Assembly (NCBI GenBank): GCA_033297205.1
Contig: MU859116.1
Span: forward strand, 122,367-186,366
Origin: Pseudoneurospora amorphoporcata
Taxonomy: Eukaryota > Ascomycota > Sordariomycetes > Sordariales > Sordariaceae
Reading direction: 5' to 3'
Length of the DNA: 64,000 nucleotides
Part shown: positions 1-9,980 of the stretch, one piece after another
How positions within the stretch are numbered: position 1 is the first letter of the stretch
Layout: every line of letters starts with the position of its first letter
Made by a program: the position numbers and the translations under genes
The notes under the pieces: generated by a model
The model's database searches: none
Seen by the model: only the letters and a program-made list of their open reading frames with translations
Told to the model about the DNA's origin: nothing

Positions 1-280
1 ACGAGTCACGGAGGACACCACTGATGGGCCCATCCATCGCGACTACATCCAGTGCAGCCATGGCGTCTTCTTGATCGGGCTCCGTCGAGTTGGTGGAGCT
101 GCTGGCACGTCGTCCACCTTGAAGTCTCCAAACAAAGTTTCTGGGAATGATGGGGGTCCGAGATGATGGCTCCTCCTGAGTAGTCTCGGTCAAGGAAGAA
201 GTGGAGGAGTTGGGCGAGCATGGTATATGCAGGACGCCATTGCTTCCATCGGGCTGCTTCGCCTCTGGATGCTCGCCCAT
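1..280 (-). CDS. N-terminal fragment of an unrecognised protein, cut by the window edge
   Basis: Reading the minus strand from the ATG at 280, the frame stays open for 93 codons up to base 1 with no stop. The translation starts MGEHPEAKQPDGSNGV and is hydrophilic and rich in Ser, Thr, Glu and Pro (for example SSTSSLTETTQEEPSS). That is typical of the disordered N-terminus of a fungal regulatory or cytoplasmic protein. No domain is recognisable and there is no signal peptide. A TATATATA stretch lies near 407-415, about 130 bp upstream. The rest of the gene lies outside the window, so the function cannot be judged. The open frame and composition support coding, but an upstream exon or another start is possible. 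Confidence 0.5.
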   Translation of the reverse strand, partial: MGEHPEAKQPDGSNGVLHIPCSPNSSTSSLTETTQEEPSSRTPIIPRNFVWRLQGGRRASSSTNSTEPDQEDAMAALDVVAMDGPISGVLRDS

Positions 281-1947
281 GTCGCAATAGCAAATATCTG
301 TCATGTTTGCTCGTGTGTCTCTAATCACTTGGGGGAAAGTGCTCACGGTAAGTATGCCGAACGATGACGCGAGATCAGGGGGTAACGATACCATCCCATA
401 TCTAAGGTATATATATAAGTCCAGCGGTAGGACCGGATAGTCGCATCCCTATAATCCAGAACGGATGGGCCGAAAGGAAGAGGGACGGAGGCATCTCACC
501 GCTTTTCGTTCGGATAGCCAACAGCCAGCTAGACCTACAGCCTCGTTGTTGTCAAAAAGCTCAGCTGAAAAGTCACACGAGTAGGTGAAACACTGAACCA
601 TCAAAAGGAACGGATTGACATAAGGGATTGGCAATGGCTTCTTTTTATAACACTCCGCTCTACCCCCCCTAGACAATGCACATACATCCTGGCTTGGGTC
701 ATAGGCTTTGACGCCACAGTTTATATCTGGGCGAGCTTCAACACCATCAGTTGCAGAGGGTGATGGCTTCGTTCGAATATTTTTGCATGATGACCACGGG
801 AGCCGGCCCGGGCCTTTGGTCTTTGCTCTGTCGTGGAACAGCAACGTTGAGCCAGTCCGATGTAGGTTGCTCCGAGGTTGGGTATCATAAGCACAGCAAA
901 AGGGGACCAAGGGACCTTGCCAATTCGAGTTCGAATTACACCACAGCAAAGCCATCCGGTTTTGAATCTTGGTCGGAAAATGGCTCAGTTATCTCGCGAT
1001 GTTGTATGAGATGAAGCGATATCGCATGCTGATGGGACGCGTCGAGATCGCATATGTCGTGCAATGCTGCTGTCACGCTGTGTCTGTTTCTGTTCACCGC
1101 AGAGGCTCTTTTTCCCGATGAAGCATCTTCGAAATGCCCCGAGATCCAATATTTCCAGGGCTAACAGAGCCGGTGAAAGCCTTCAAAGTCGAAGCCCCTA
1201 GGTTAGCTGAGATGAAACAGAGGCAAGTGATCGCCGTGTTGTACGATACATCATCTTCATAGTTCGGAATCAGGTGAAGAAAGTAGGGCGAATAGAAATC
1301 AGAGTGAAGTTAAGATCGTGGATGGAAGGTACCCGAAGGTACCAAAATATGAGACAAGGTGATGTTAGGAAGACACCGAGGAATGTCTTGGAGAAAGGTC
1401 TCTAGCACTCCGTAACTCGTGCTAAACGCAAGTCATACCGGCAACATGGACCCCATAGTCGGCGACTAACGAGGCCATCACAGATCATCGCCGGTTGGAT
1501 TCATCAATATCACAACATGGTGGCGCAAAGTGTAGCGGAGAGAGTTTCGTTGTATCCGCGAGGTACCGCCCTGACACTGAAACAAGAGGACGCTCGGGCC
1601 AGGAAAGCCGGGTCTTGGCACAAGCAGGGTCGGTGGGCCTGCCCGGAACTGACCCGTGCAAGGCGGTCATAATTTTTTTTGGCTTCTGAGATCATCACCA
1701 AAAGGTCTGCTCCGAACTCCGCGCCCGTATCTTTAACCACAAATCCATCCATCCGCATCCGCTTTGCTCCCCGCCGACACCCACGGTCCCACCACCGACC
1801 GTCGCCTTGCTCCCCCGACGACCTCCCTCACCTCGGTGTCGCACTCCGTATTAGAACTCGACTGCGACATATTCAATCCTCTCCGAGAGACCACTCGATC
1901 CCCGCTTAACTCGCGATCCCCATAACCCCCATAAACCACCCGCCAAG
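281..1947. other. Intergenic region between two divergent genes
   Basis: This 1.67 kb stretch separates the partial minus-strand gene from tim17 and must hold both promoters. It contains a TATATATA run near 407-415 and a T-run at 1671-1680. A 168-codon minus frame at 449-955 begins with ATG but has no recognisable domain or coding-like composition, so I do not call it. Pyrimidine-rich sequence at 1770-1945 just upstream of tim17 fits a fungal 5' leader. Confidence 0.4.
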
Positions 1948-2754
1948 ATGGATCACACTCGCGACCCTTGCCCGTGGGTTATCCTCAACGATTTTGGTGG
2001 TGCCTTCGCCATGGGTGTATGTTGTCCCTCTATGTTGCTCTTTGTTCTTCCACCATGTGGCTACCGACAAACACGATGGCACAATGTTGAGTGTGGTTGG
2101 CCTAAACCCCTCGTTGTCGCCGTCGCCGTCGCCGTCGCCGTCGCTTCACCTTGTTGACTGCTTTACTGTTGTATGGAGTTAGTTGCTGACACAATGTCGC
2201 CGACCATATAGGCTATCGGTGGTACGATCTGGCACGGTATCAAGGGCTTCCGTAACAGCCCTTACGGCGAGAGGAGAATCGGCGCCATCACTGCCATCAA
2301 AATGCGCGCCCCTGCGCTCGGCGGTAACTTCGGTTAGTCAACAACCCGCCTGACACACATCTATCATGCGGCACTTGCCACGGCACCAATACTAACTGAT
2401 GACGATTAGGTGTTTGGGGTGGTCTTTTCAGCACATTCGACTGCGGTATCAAGGGACTAAGGAACCACAAGGAGGACCCGTGGAACTCCATCATCGCCGG
2501 TTTCTTCACTGGTGGTGCGTTGGCGATTCGTGGTGGTTACAAGGCGGCCCGTAACGGTGCTATCGGCTGCGCTGTTCTCCTGGCTGTTATTGAGGGTGTC
2601 GGTATTGGTTTCCAGAAGATGCTTGCTGGCGCCACAAAGCTAGAGGTATGCTTGGGAAGGTTGTTAGGACGAAAAGATGTGGTCGCTAACTCGCTCTCTC
2701 TTTCACTACTAGGCTCCTGCGCCACCCCCGTCCAACGAAAAAGTCCTTGCTTAA
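1948..2754 (+). CDS. tim17: Mitochondrial inner-membrane translocase subunit Tim17
   Basis: Tim17 is the partner of Tim23 in the presequence translocase of the inner mitochondrial membrane, which imports matrix proteins. Four exons join to 155 aa: 1948-2016, 2212-2332, 2410-2645 and 2713-2754. The introns have GTATGT/TAG, GTTAGT/TAG and GTATGC/TAG borders. The protein begins [18 protein letters not shown], the Tim17 N-terminus with its conserved Arg and Asp. It continues with [17 protein letters not shown], and then Gly-rich transmembrane segments ([32 protein letters not shown]) of the Tim17/22/23 fold. The length matches the family. The C-terminus is a short Pro-rich tail. The first intron (195 nt) is longer than the rest and contains a short GTCGCC repeat at about 2115-2147. 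Confidence 0.96.
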
Positions 2755-3115
2755 ATACAATACAGCGGTCATTTAAAAGTTTCGATTTAGGATGCACAAA
2801 GATTGTCGATTACATCATCTCTCTCAACTCCTTTCTCCCACCTGGCCCGTCTCGGTTTGGGCTAGGCTGTGTATTTGTCTACGCATTTCATGACAGTCAG
2901 CATTTTGGGTGGCGGCGTTCCATGTAACATAGAAACGGGTTTGTTGGTTACGCTTCGATATAACGGAGGTCAGCGCGGATGCTTTGCCTCAGCGCGGAAG
3001 AACACCCATCCGAATAATATTTTCTCTTTTTTTGGAAGACAGAAGAACATGCGCTTTGCTAACGTGTCACCGGCTAACGTGTTTTAAAGACAAAGGGAAC
3101 CGTCTAACTAGCCTA
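2755..3115. other. Convergent 3' intergenic region
   Basis: This holds the 3' ends of tim17 (plus) and the asparaginase gene (minus). I see no coding potential; short T-runs around 3020-3031 are the only notable composition. Confidence 0.4.
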
Positions 3116-4585
3116 CTAGATCTTTTCGCCACTCCAAACCCGCGGATCCTCAGGTTTACCTTCACCGATATACGAACTTGGGATATCCTGGTCCTTTCGA
3201 AAGATACGAGCATATGCGACGCCTTCCTCGTCTATCCAAGCCCGGAACATGCCACCGCAGTTATAGTCCTGAAGGATCTCAGATCGAGTCTCGACGACAT
3301 GACCATTTGCGTCCCGGACGATCACCGATTCCAGTCCGATAATGCCACCTTCACCTTCGCCAGTCTTGCCCCATCGATCCTCGGCGCTCTTCTGAAGCTC
3401 TCCAGACGGCCCAGCAACTTTGGTCAAAGCCACGGCGGAAGGAAGGACAGAATACCGAGCAATGGCGCCCACAGTTCTCGCAGCAGCAGTGCGAAGATAC
3501 GAATCACCATTGCCAGTTCCAGAAACGCCAATCGACCTGGTGGTGGTCAACTCGCCAGACAAGTCGTGGTGGGTAGGGGTATACAGAAAAGGCGAAGGCA
3601 GACAGTCAGCAACCAGGCCCTTTAGCGCATCCGACAAAACCACCGCCGGGCCCGGGCTATACAACGGATTCCGCAACCCGTTCTTATGGGGAGAAGTCGG
3701 ATCGCCCTCCTCCGTCCACTCCTCCGCCCAGAACCCAGCCCCGACAACAGGCGTATCGCCAATCCTGCCCGTCAACTTATTCGTCATGCCGCCCGTGCTC
3801 GTTGCCACGCAAATCACACCTTCCTCATCCAGCGCGACTGCCCCGACCGTTCCCTGCGGGAGATATTCGATCTTGCTCCAAGTGGCCGACACATTTGCGC
3901 TAGCGCCAGCGCCAAGCATCTCCTGCTCCCTCTTCTCCCTATCCAGCGCCCGGACATGTTCATCCCACCGCTTCTGCGTAAAGAAGTAGCTCGGCTCCAC
4001 CATCTCCAGCCCATACTGCCTCGCCAGCTTTTCCGCCGTCGGGCCGTGTATCAGCGTGTGTCCTTGCGCCGAGGGGACATTAGGTTCCCCATCGTCATCC
4101 AGTTTTTTCCCACGACCCAGCAGATCGTCCCTACCGTGCTCCAAAACCTTCTTGGCCAAAAGAATCGGATTCCGAACGTGACGCAACCCCGTCACTCCTA
4201 CGCCTCGCTTGGCTTGGCCGCGACTGACCATTACGGAAGCTTCGAGCTCGTTGATGCCATCGCGTGTAAAGACGGCGCCGTGCCCGGAATTGAAGAGAGG
4301 GTTGTCTTCGAGGAGGGTGACGGCGTAGGTGGCGGCTCCGAGGGCTGATGGGAGTTTTGAGGCGGTCGACGCAGAGTTGGATTGGGGGGTGGTCAGATAG
4401 GTGTGCGCCTTGGAGACGATGGTTAGGAGGGAGGAGCGGTAGGCTGCGTAGAGTTCTGGCCCTAGGCTGGCCGGGGTGATGTTGCCGGCGCCGCCGTGGA
4501 TGATTAGACGCGGTTGGACGCGGACCCTTTCGACGTGGGAAGGGGAGGAGGCCCAGGAGGGCTGGGGTTGGGGTTTGTATTCCAT
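3116..4585 (-). CDS. Isoaspartyl peptidase / L-asparaginase family (Ntn-hydrolase) protein
   Basis: A member of the plant-type asparaginase / isoaspartyl aminopeptidase / taspase family, whose precursor cleaves itself to expose a catalytic Thr and then hydrolyses asparagine or isoaspartyl dipeptides. It is a single exon of 489 aa. Family motifs seen: LIIHGGAGN (about 28-35), NPLFNSGHGAVFTRDG with ELEASVM (about 95-119), the nucleophile GTVGAVALD with Thr246, the substrate-binding GRIGD (Arg274), and SGTGNGDSYLR (355-365). It is clearly longer than the usual 310-350 aa. Extra sequence lies before the nucleophile (about 160-235) and in the C-terminal third, including an EGEGGIIG loop. There is no signal peptide, so it is probably cytosolic. 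Whether it acts on free asparagine, isoaspartyl peptides or a specific protein cannot be told from sequence. Confidence 0.9.
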   Translation of the reverse strand: MEYKPQPQPSWASSPSHVERVRVQPRLIIHGGAGNITPASLGPELYAAYRSSLLTIVSKAHTYLTTPQSNSASTASKLPSALGAATYAVTLLEDNPLFNSGHGAVFTRDGINELEASVMVSRGQAKRGVGVTGLRHVRNPILLAKKVLEHGRDDLLGRGKKLDDDGEPNVPSAQGHTLIHGPTAEKLARQYGLEMVEPSYFFTQKRWDEHVRALDREKREQEMLGAGASANVSATWSKIEYLPQGTVGAVALDEEGVICVATSTGGMTNKLTGRIGDTPVVGAGFWAEEWTEEGDPTSPHKNGLRNPLYSPGPAVVLSDALKGLVADCLPSPFLYTPTHHDLSGELTTTRSIGVSGTGNGDSYLRTAAARTVGAIARYSVLPSAVALTKVAGPSGELQKSAEDRWGKTGEGEGGIIGLESVIVRDANGHVVETRSEILQDYNCGGMFRAWIDEEGVAYARIFRKDQDIPSSYIGEGKPEDPRVWSGEKI

Positions 4586-5251
4586 TATTGCCGTTGTGTT
4601 TGTTGGGTTGATTCGCTAGTTGTGAATCTTTTTTCCCGAAGCCTTCAGAGTTATACCCCAACTGTCTCGAGTGTGATTTGTCATATGGTGAGGGGGACGT
4701 CGCACGGCAGTGTTCACTTGTCATCGATAGCCCCATCCTTGAAACCTAGGTACGTAACAGGGGCGGTTATGCAGTTGTTTCTGATAAGAAGCCGATAAGC
4801 ATCCGGCGGTTCGTCAAATGTGGAGTCTACAAAAGGTACGTACCAGCGCTTATAATATCTCCCCCACCTTGCACATGCCTCGCCTCGGTATGTACCCGAT
4901 CGTGGAGAATGGCGGGGTTTTCGCCGTGACATCTTGTTTGAAGGAATTGAAGATCGCTTAGTTCCAAGACTTGAAGACGCCCCAAGACCTCTGCTTTGAA
5001 ATCTCGGGATATCGCCAAGTTGGCTTCCCCCTCAGACCACGGACCGACGATCAGAGTTGATCAAAGCGGGTTTAAAAAGTCTCCAGAGTCATGGCAAGAC
5101 TTATTGCAGGAAGAGCATCGTGTTACTGTTTTTGTTTTCCCCAACAAACACCGATTCTTGTTCGATTTGGGTTTGCGGCTGTTCTTTCTCGACGCCAAAT
5201 TGAGTTCTCTTTTTTGACGACTCATCATATCTTCTTCATTTGCAAGTCATA
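4586..5251. other. Divergent promoter region
   Basis: This 666-bp gap lies between the asparaginase gene (minus) and the small plus-strand frame at 5252. No conserved element or coding frame stands out; a run of T at 5210-5216 lies just upstream of the next ATG. Confidence 0.35.
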
Positions 5252-5416
5252 ATGAGAAGCTTCTTCCGCAAAGTCAGAGGCGAATCGCAAAAGGTTCTTC
5301 AGGGGGTTCACGGCGCCAACGACAGGTCCATAGAGACGCCTGAACATCCCTATCCCCCTCCATCAGAAGAGCATGAAGGTGGTGGGACGCAAAGTGATGA
5401 CGGTACATTTTCATGA
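5252..5416 (+). CDS. Possible first exon or short peptide gene, unrecognised
   Basis: The ATG at 5252 opens 54 codons starting MRSFFRKVRGESQKVL and ending with a Pro- and Glu-rich stretch. A GTACAT donor-like site occurs at 5403, just before the stop at 5414-5416. The codon choice and basic N-terminus look like the start of a real fungal gene whose exon continues after an intron. A pyrimidine-rich acceptor, TTTCGTTTCAG, occurs near 5510-5520. I could not connect it convincingly to the secreted protein that starts at 5972, which has its own signal peptide. It could also be a short upstream peptide in that gene's leader. Confidence 0.3.
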   Translation: MRSFFRKVRGESQKVLQGVHGANDRSIETPEHPYPPPSEEHEGGGTQSDDGTFS

Positions 5417-5971
5417 TTCCAACTTTTTTCAACACCTTCAAAACTTGTTTCTTATCTCCCCATCCCCTTCCTATATGTTTTCCATTTTCCCTCTTCGGCC
5501 CCTTCGGTTTCGTTTCAGAAGTTTGGTTTCGTTTCGTTTCATGTTCCTGGGCTTGCCGCTTCAGGGTCCGTCGCTACTCACCCAGTCAGCCAGTGTCACC
5601 CTACTCACTTGCACACGTCTTTTGCTATCTCTTCCCATCCAACAACATAGTACATCCTCGTTGCTTCAATTTCTTACTTAGCTTCGGCGGCAAGCCATGC
5701 ATGCCTCCGTTGTCAACCAAAACCGCTGCCCAGCCGAGATGGTTGGACATCTTGACTCGTCATAGCCGCCAAGTTTCTTTGTTGATCTTGTTTCGAGTCG
5801 GATCCAGATGAACCCGCCTTCATGAATGGCATGATATTCAATTATGGCCATATTAGCTTCCAAACCCCCTTCTATCCAGGTGATGATTTCAAAGTGACTT
5901 ACTTTTACCCATGTTACACATTGTTTTCCTTTCACTACGTCTTTCGACAAGACCAATGATACCAACATCAG
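5417..5971. other. Pyrimidine-rich leader or intron sequence
   Basis: The stretch is rich in C and T (around 5430-5640) as expected of a fungal 5' leader or long intron. No protein domain is visible in any frame. Confidence 0.35.
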
Positions 5972-7310
5972 ATGCTCCTTCATGTTTTCCATCATCATCA
6001 CACTTCGCTGGTCTTTGTCACTACATTGATCTTGCTGCTAACACGCCCGGCACAATGCTGGTTAGCCCGTCCTGGTCCCGGCAGTCCGTCCTGGCACCAC
6101 CAGCATCCGCCTTACCATCCCGATATCGATAGCACGAAGCCAGAGGGCGAATCCCCGCTCAATGTCTGCAACGTCGAAAGACTCGGTTTCCAGGTTGCCA
6201 ACAATAGCGCCAGTTACCGCGATCTGGGCTTCACTGGGAAGATTGCCGGGAAATGGTATGCCGTTTTTGGCGACACCATGTGGTGCGCCCCTGGGGTCTC
6301 CAACTTCCTGGAGGACACTCCCGGATTTCATGGCATGGTTCGGGATTCAGTTTCCCTGTTGACTGATGACCCTTTGACGGTGGTGGACCTCAATCTGAAC
6401 GACGACTGTCCCGTCCCGCATCAGAATCAGTTGGTCCCTTTCAACGAGGAATGGGGTGAAACGAACCAGTACGGTTTCGGCGGCACGAGTCTTTGCGAGA
6501 CTGATGCCGAGAACGCTACGGCTGCGCTTTACTACCTTGTGGTATGTATATGTTTTAGGTCATCTACTTTCCGAACATCATCCACTTACAAACAAACGGG
6601 AAAAAAACAGAACGCCAACGAAACCGGCGGTGGCCTCCTAGGCGCCGGCGTCGCCAAGGTCGAGGTCATCAATGACACTCCAACAGTCACCCACCGCTTC
6701 GGCGACGACAGGGGGTTCTGGTGGGATTCCAACACCACCGCCAAATACGGCGACCAGTGCGCCTACCGCGATGAGCGCTCGGAGTACATTTACATCTGGG
6801 GCGGCCCGCCGAACTCGGTTACTGGATGGCCGGGTTCCGGCTACGCCTACCTTGCCAGGGTCAAGGCAGAAGACGCGTTCGATCTGGACAAGTACGAGTA
6901 TTTCTGGGGTCGTCAGCAAGGCTGGAAGTCGGAGGTTCTTACCAAGTTCGATGCAGAGACGGCGGTCTGGTGGGCGGTTGGTCAGGGACAGGTGGCTTGG
7001 AATGAGTATTACCAGTGTTATGTGCTGGTTCATTTGTCGGCTTTTGGTAAATCCCTTTCTTTTGGCCGTTGTCCGTGTCGTATCTAACGTGAAAACGTTT
7101 CTAGGCGATGGGAAAGTCTACTTGCGAACAGCTCAGTCTTTGGAAGGTCCATGGACTCCGGATGTCCAGGTATACAAAAGCGAACCCATCAAAGGCGGCT
7201 TGGTCTACGCCGGTGTTCAACACCCCTACCTGGATCCGACTGGTCAGACGCTGGTCCTGTCTTTTACGAACAACAACCATATCGAGGTCATTAAGGTGGC
7301 TTTTGCTTAG
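5972..7310 (+). CDS. Secreted DUF4185-like protein
   Basis: Three exons (5972-6541, 6611-7046, 7105-7310) encode 403 aa. The first intron (69 nt) is a multiple of three, so the frame reads through it, but it has GTATGT and CAG borders. The protein starts with a signal peptide: a His-rich n-region, then LVFVTTLILLLT, with likely cleavage after AQC. Downstream come blade-like segments: GKWYAVFGDTMWC, YGFGGTSLC, YIYIWGGPPNS and YLARVKAEDAFDLDKYEYF. It ends in HPYLDPTGQTLVLSFTNN. This pattern matches fungal secreted proteins of the DUF4185 / five-bladed beta-propeller glycosidase-like group. That assignment rests on recalled family features, not a search. A catalytic role on extracellular polysaccharide is plausible but unproven. 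Its 3' end faces the SMP-30-like pseudogene 113 bp away. Confidence 0.75.
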
Positions 7311-7423
7311 ATTTAGCGTTATTTTCTCTTCTCATCCATGTGCCATGCCATACACGCTTCATACTTGTTTCAGCAAATAATATCCAGTTCTCTCAGATGA
7401 TCAAACCCGAAAAACCACTAGTA

Positions 7424-8146
7424 TCAACACCAAGGGTTAGTGTTCCGATGCACTTTGATCCCATTAACCCCTACCGGGCCCGATGAATTGGTGGGTGCAG
7501 CCATTTCCGGTACCTTATCAGCGACTTCGTAATCTCCTGACAAGATATCAAGACGCCATATTAAGCCGGCGAAGGAATCGGCTATTAGGACGGGGTTTGG
7601 GTTATTGCGTGTGGAGGTTAGACCGTTGGGGAGGAGTGTTTTGCTGAGCTGGGTTATGGTCTCGATCTCCGGGTTGGTAGTCTTCTCTTTGCTGATGTCG
7701 TGGCGGCGGAAGTCAGCAGTCCAGGCGAAGAACGGACTCCTATTTCCGTTACCGGTAGTTACGTTCCCGCCCACGACAACGAAAAGATCAGGAGCCGGGT
7801 TCGGCGATGCCAAACAGCGCTTGGACCGTAAAATCGGATGTGTGGATGGTTGTGGTCCTTCTGAACCCGAGGATGAAGCGTTGTTGAGTGAAAATTGTTG
7901 CTGGTTCCACCATGTCGGGTTGTTGGGATTGTATGTAACAAGATGCAAGCTGGCGATGCGAGCAGATTCGTCATGAGGAGGTCCCCGTTGAATCGGACGG
8001 CGATGTTTTCTAGCCAGGTCAGGAGAGGGAAACTGGGTTATTATGTGGTTTGGTAAGGGGAAGGTAGCGACCTGGTTTTGGTAGGGGGGATGTGAACTGG
8101 GCAAGGGATCGTGTTGCAGACTCCATTTCGTGTTCAGGACATCCAT
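7424..8146 (-). pseudogene. Decayed SMP-30/gluconolactonase-like beta-propeller gene
   Basis: Pieces of a fungal SMP-30-like six-bladed propeller protein are spread over two frames. Frame one supplies QVATFPLPNHIITQFPSP. A second frame, from about 8020 to 7955, supplies LTWLENIAVRFNGDLL. Frame one then resumes with SLHLVTYNPNNPTWW, DLFVVVGGNVTTG, LLPNGLTSTRN, VLIADSFAGLIWRLDI and GPVGVNGIKVH. The frame therefore shifts twice within about 80 bp, too close for an intron. The gene also stops at 7424, straight after the GxNGxK segment where intact relatives continue with another blade. No signal peptide is seen at the N-terminus. This supports a truncated, frameshifted relic. Sequencing error could explain a shift but not the missing C-terminus. 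Confidence 0.65.
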
Positions 8147-8656
8147 CCATCTTCTTATGCAAAACCTTTCTGATGAAGGTTATGGTGTTTTTGATGTGTT
8201 GGATGGAGAGTCCGAGAGCTGAGCAAGAGGTGCAGCTCGGACTTCTTTCTGGCCGATGACTTTACGGAAGTCATCCACGCCGCATTCCTGCCTCGAAGTA
8301 ACTCGGTGTCTTACATTAGAAGGAGAATGTTCGTTCTTCAATGCCATCTTGAAAATGTTGAATGTCCGCATAAAATTGCATCGTGGATACAAAGAAGGAA
8401 ACACTAAGAAGAAAAAAATAAAGATAAAAAATGAGAAAACAAAAATGAAAAGGAACAAGTCACCCAGGCGGATAGATTTCTTATCATTATTAAACCCTAT
8501 CGCGATTAGTAACGGCCTTTCTCAGCCAAACCGAACCGTATCAGACTGTCCATGTCCGGTTTTCACGACCACTCCGCCCGGGATGACCATCGCGGGGAGA
8601 AAATCTCCATTGCCTAACAGATATAAGTAAGACAAATCAGCCATTTAGTCAACCAA
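8147..8656. other. Intergenic region upstream of the tRNA gene
   Basis: The stretch includes an A-rich tract at about 8403-8457. No coding signal is visible. It would contain the former promoter of the decayed SMP-30-like gene. Confidence 0.35.
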
Positions 8657-8756
8657 GTCACTTTGGCGGAGTGGTTAACGCGCTGCCCTGCTATTCGCAA
8701 GAAAGCATGTTTAGGCAGTTCCCTCGGGAGCGTAGGTTCGAATCCTACAGGTGACG
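8657..8756 (+). tRNA. tRNA-Ser (anticodon GCU) with a 19-nt intron
   Basis: The acceptor stem pairs GTCACTT (8657-8663) with AGGTGAC (8749-8755), followed by a G discriminator base. The D-arm sequence TGGCGGAGTGGTTAACGCG is the eukaryotic class II A-box. The anticodon stem CTGCC/GGCAG encloses the loop CTGCTA...A with anticodon GCT at 8690-8692. A 19-nt intron (8694-8712) sits in the standard place, one base after the anticodon. The long variable arm has a CCC/GGG stem, and the T-arm is GTAGG-TTCGAAT-CCTAC. The long variable arm and GCT anticodon identify serine, decoding AGC/AGU. Pol III T-runs follow from 8757. Confidence 0.95.
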
Positions 8757-9980
8757 TTTCTTTTTGGCTTTTTTTCACAACTACACACTCCCTCATGCAC
8801 GCTTACCGACGCTAGGGAGCGACAAGGTGGCACTTCATTTTGGCCTTCTCACCCTGATACGATGGGGGCCATGGAAATTTCACAATGGCGAACCCGGGGC
8901 AATAGCTAAACCCAACGGATATGCAGCTTATAGAGAAATAACGTAGGAATAGAGTTTCGCACACCTCAGCCTTCGTATCATGCCTGCCTCGATCGAGAGC
9001 CATGATTTCCATAATTCCATTATCATCCTCAAGTCTTTGTCTCACAGCCCCTCGGTAACTTACCCCAGTTCGCATTGTTCGAACCCCGACACCTAGACCA
9101 TTCCACAAGTTGCAACCACCCACGTATACCTGGCCCTCCCCAAGCAACATATCGGGTATTTTAATCACGAGAAGCCAATCAAGTCTCTCCATTCAAAGGT
9201 CCGCAACTTCAACATGAGTCACGATGCCTCCTTTCCATCATTCAACTAGATGGACAACGTGGTAGGAGGTGTCCCATTGAAGAAGCGATGAACAACTCAA
9301 AACTCAATTCCGCAGGCGACAAACACCAGCCATATAACGTTAAAATCAGTATCGCTTGCAAAGCCAATGTTAACTTTTCACGAAAGAAATAACAGCAGAA
9401 GTAATCCAAAAACTGAGCGAACATTTCAAAGTCCTTACTCGCCGGGGTGGCACTGCGCGAGTTTGCAATAGCAAGAACGTCCCCTTCAGCTCTCAAGTCA
9501 AAGTTGGCCAAGACACTCCAACATAACTCTTTGTTCGGACTCTGAATACATTTCAAAGAGAGCTAATGGTGGTGTCTGCGAGCCAAAGACACAGTGACAA
9601 TGCGCCATTGAGGTGCTTACTTGAAGACTCATGGGCTTCAAAGCCGAAGAAACAATGACTCGGCACTCAACAAAGACCCGAACGGAAGAATTCTATTGTG
9701 TACAAATTTAACCTCGAACAATAGAAGCCTAGCTCTTGCTCCACCTTACTCGAGATGTCCTCGGGACGTGATAGCTTGGACAACGGATACATTGCGACTG
9801 TATAAAGCTATCCGCAACCCGCGTCCCATGCTAACATGAAACACTCTGTTCAGAGAATAACAGCTTGAGCTTACAAGCACCTCGTGATATCACCTCCTAG
9901 GAACAGGCAAAAAAGCCAACAAATACATACCCCACAGAGAAAATTCAGATCATAGAAAGACCGAAACAACAGCCATCAAA
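8757..9980. other. Intergenic region
   Basis: T-rich Pol III termination sequence (8757-8775) is followed by about 1.2 kb in which I see no convincing gene. The last 100 bp before 9981 (AAACAGCCATCAAAATGG context) are the leader of the RING-like gene. Confidence 0.4.

Noticed and set aside
449..955. 168-codon minus-strand ORF with ATG start
   Set aside because: No domain, irregular composition with many Cys/Trp/Arg, no intron or promoter context; likely a chance frame in an intergenic region.
3686..4348. 220-codon plus-strand ORF
   Set aside because: Antisense shadow of the asparaginase-family gene, which has clear catalytic motifs.
8614..8796. 60-aa minus-strand ORF containing VGFEPT
   Set aside because: This is the usual artefact of translating the antisense of a tRNA gene.
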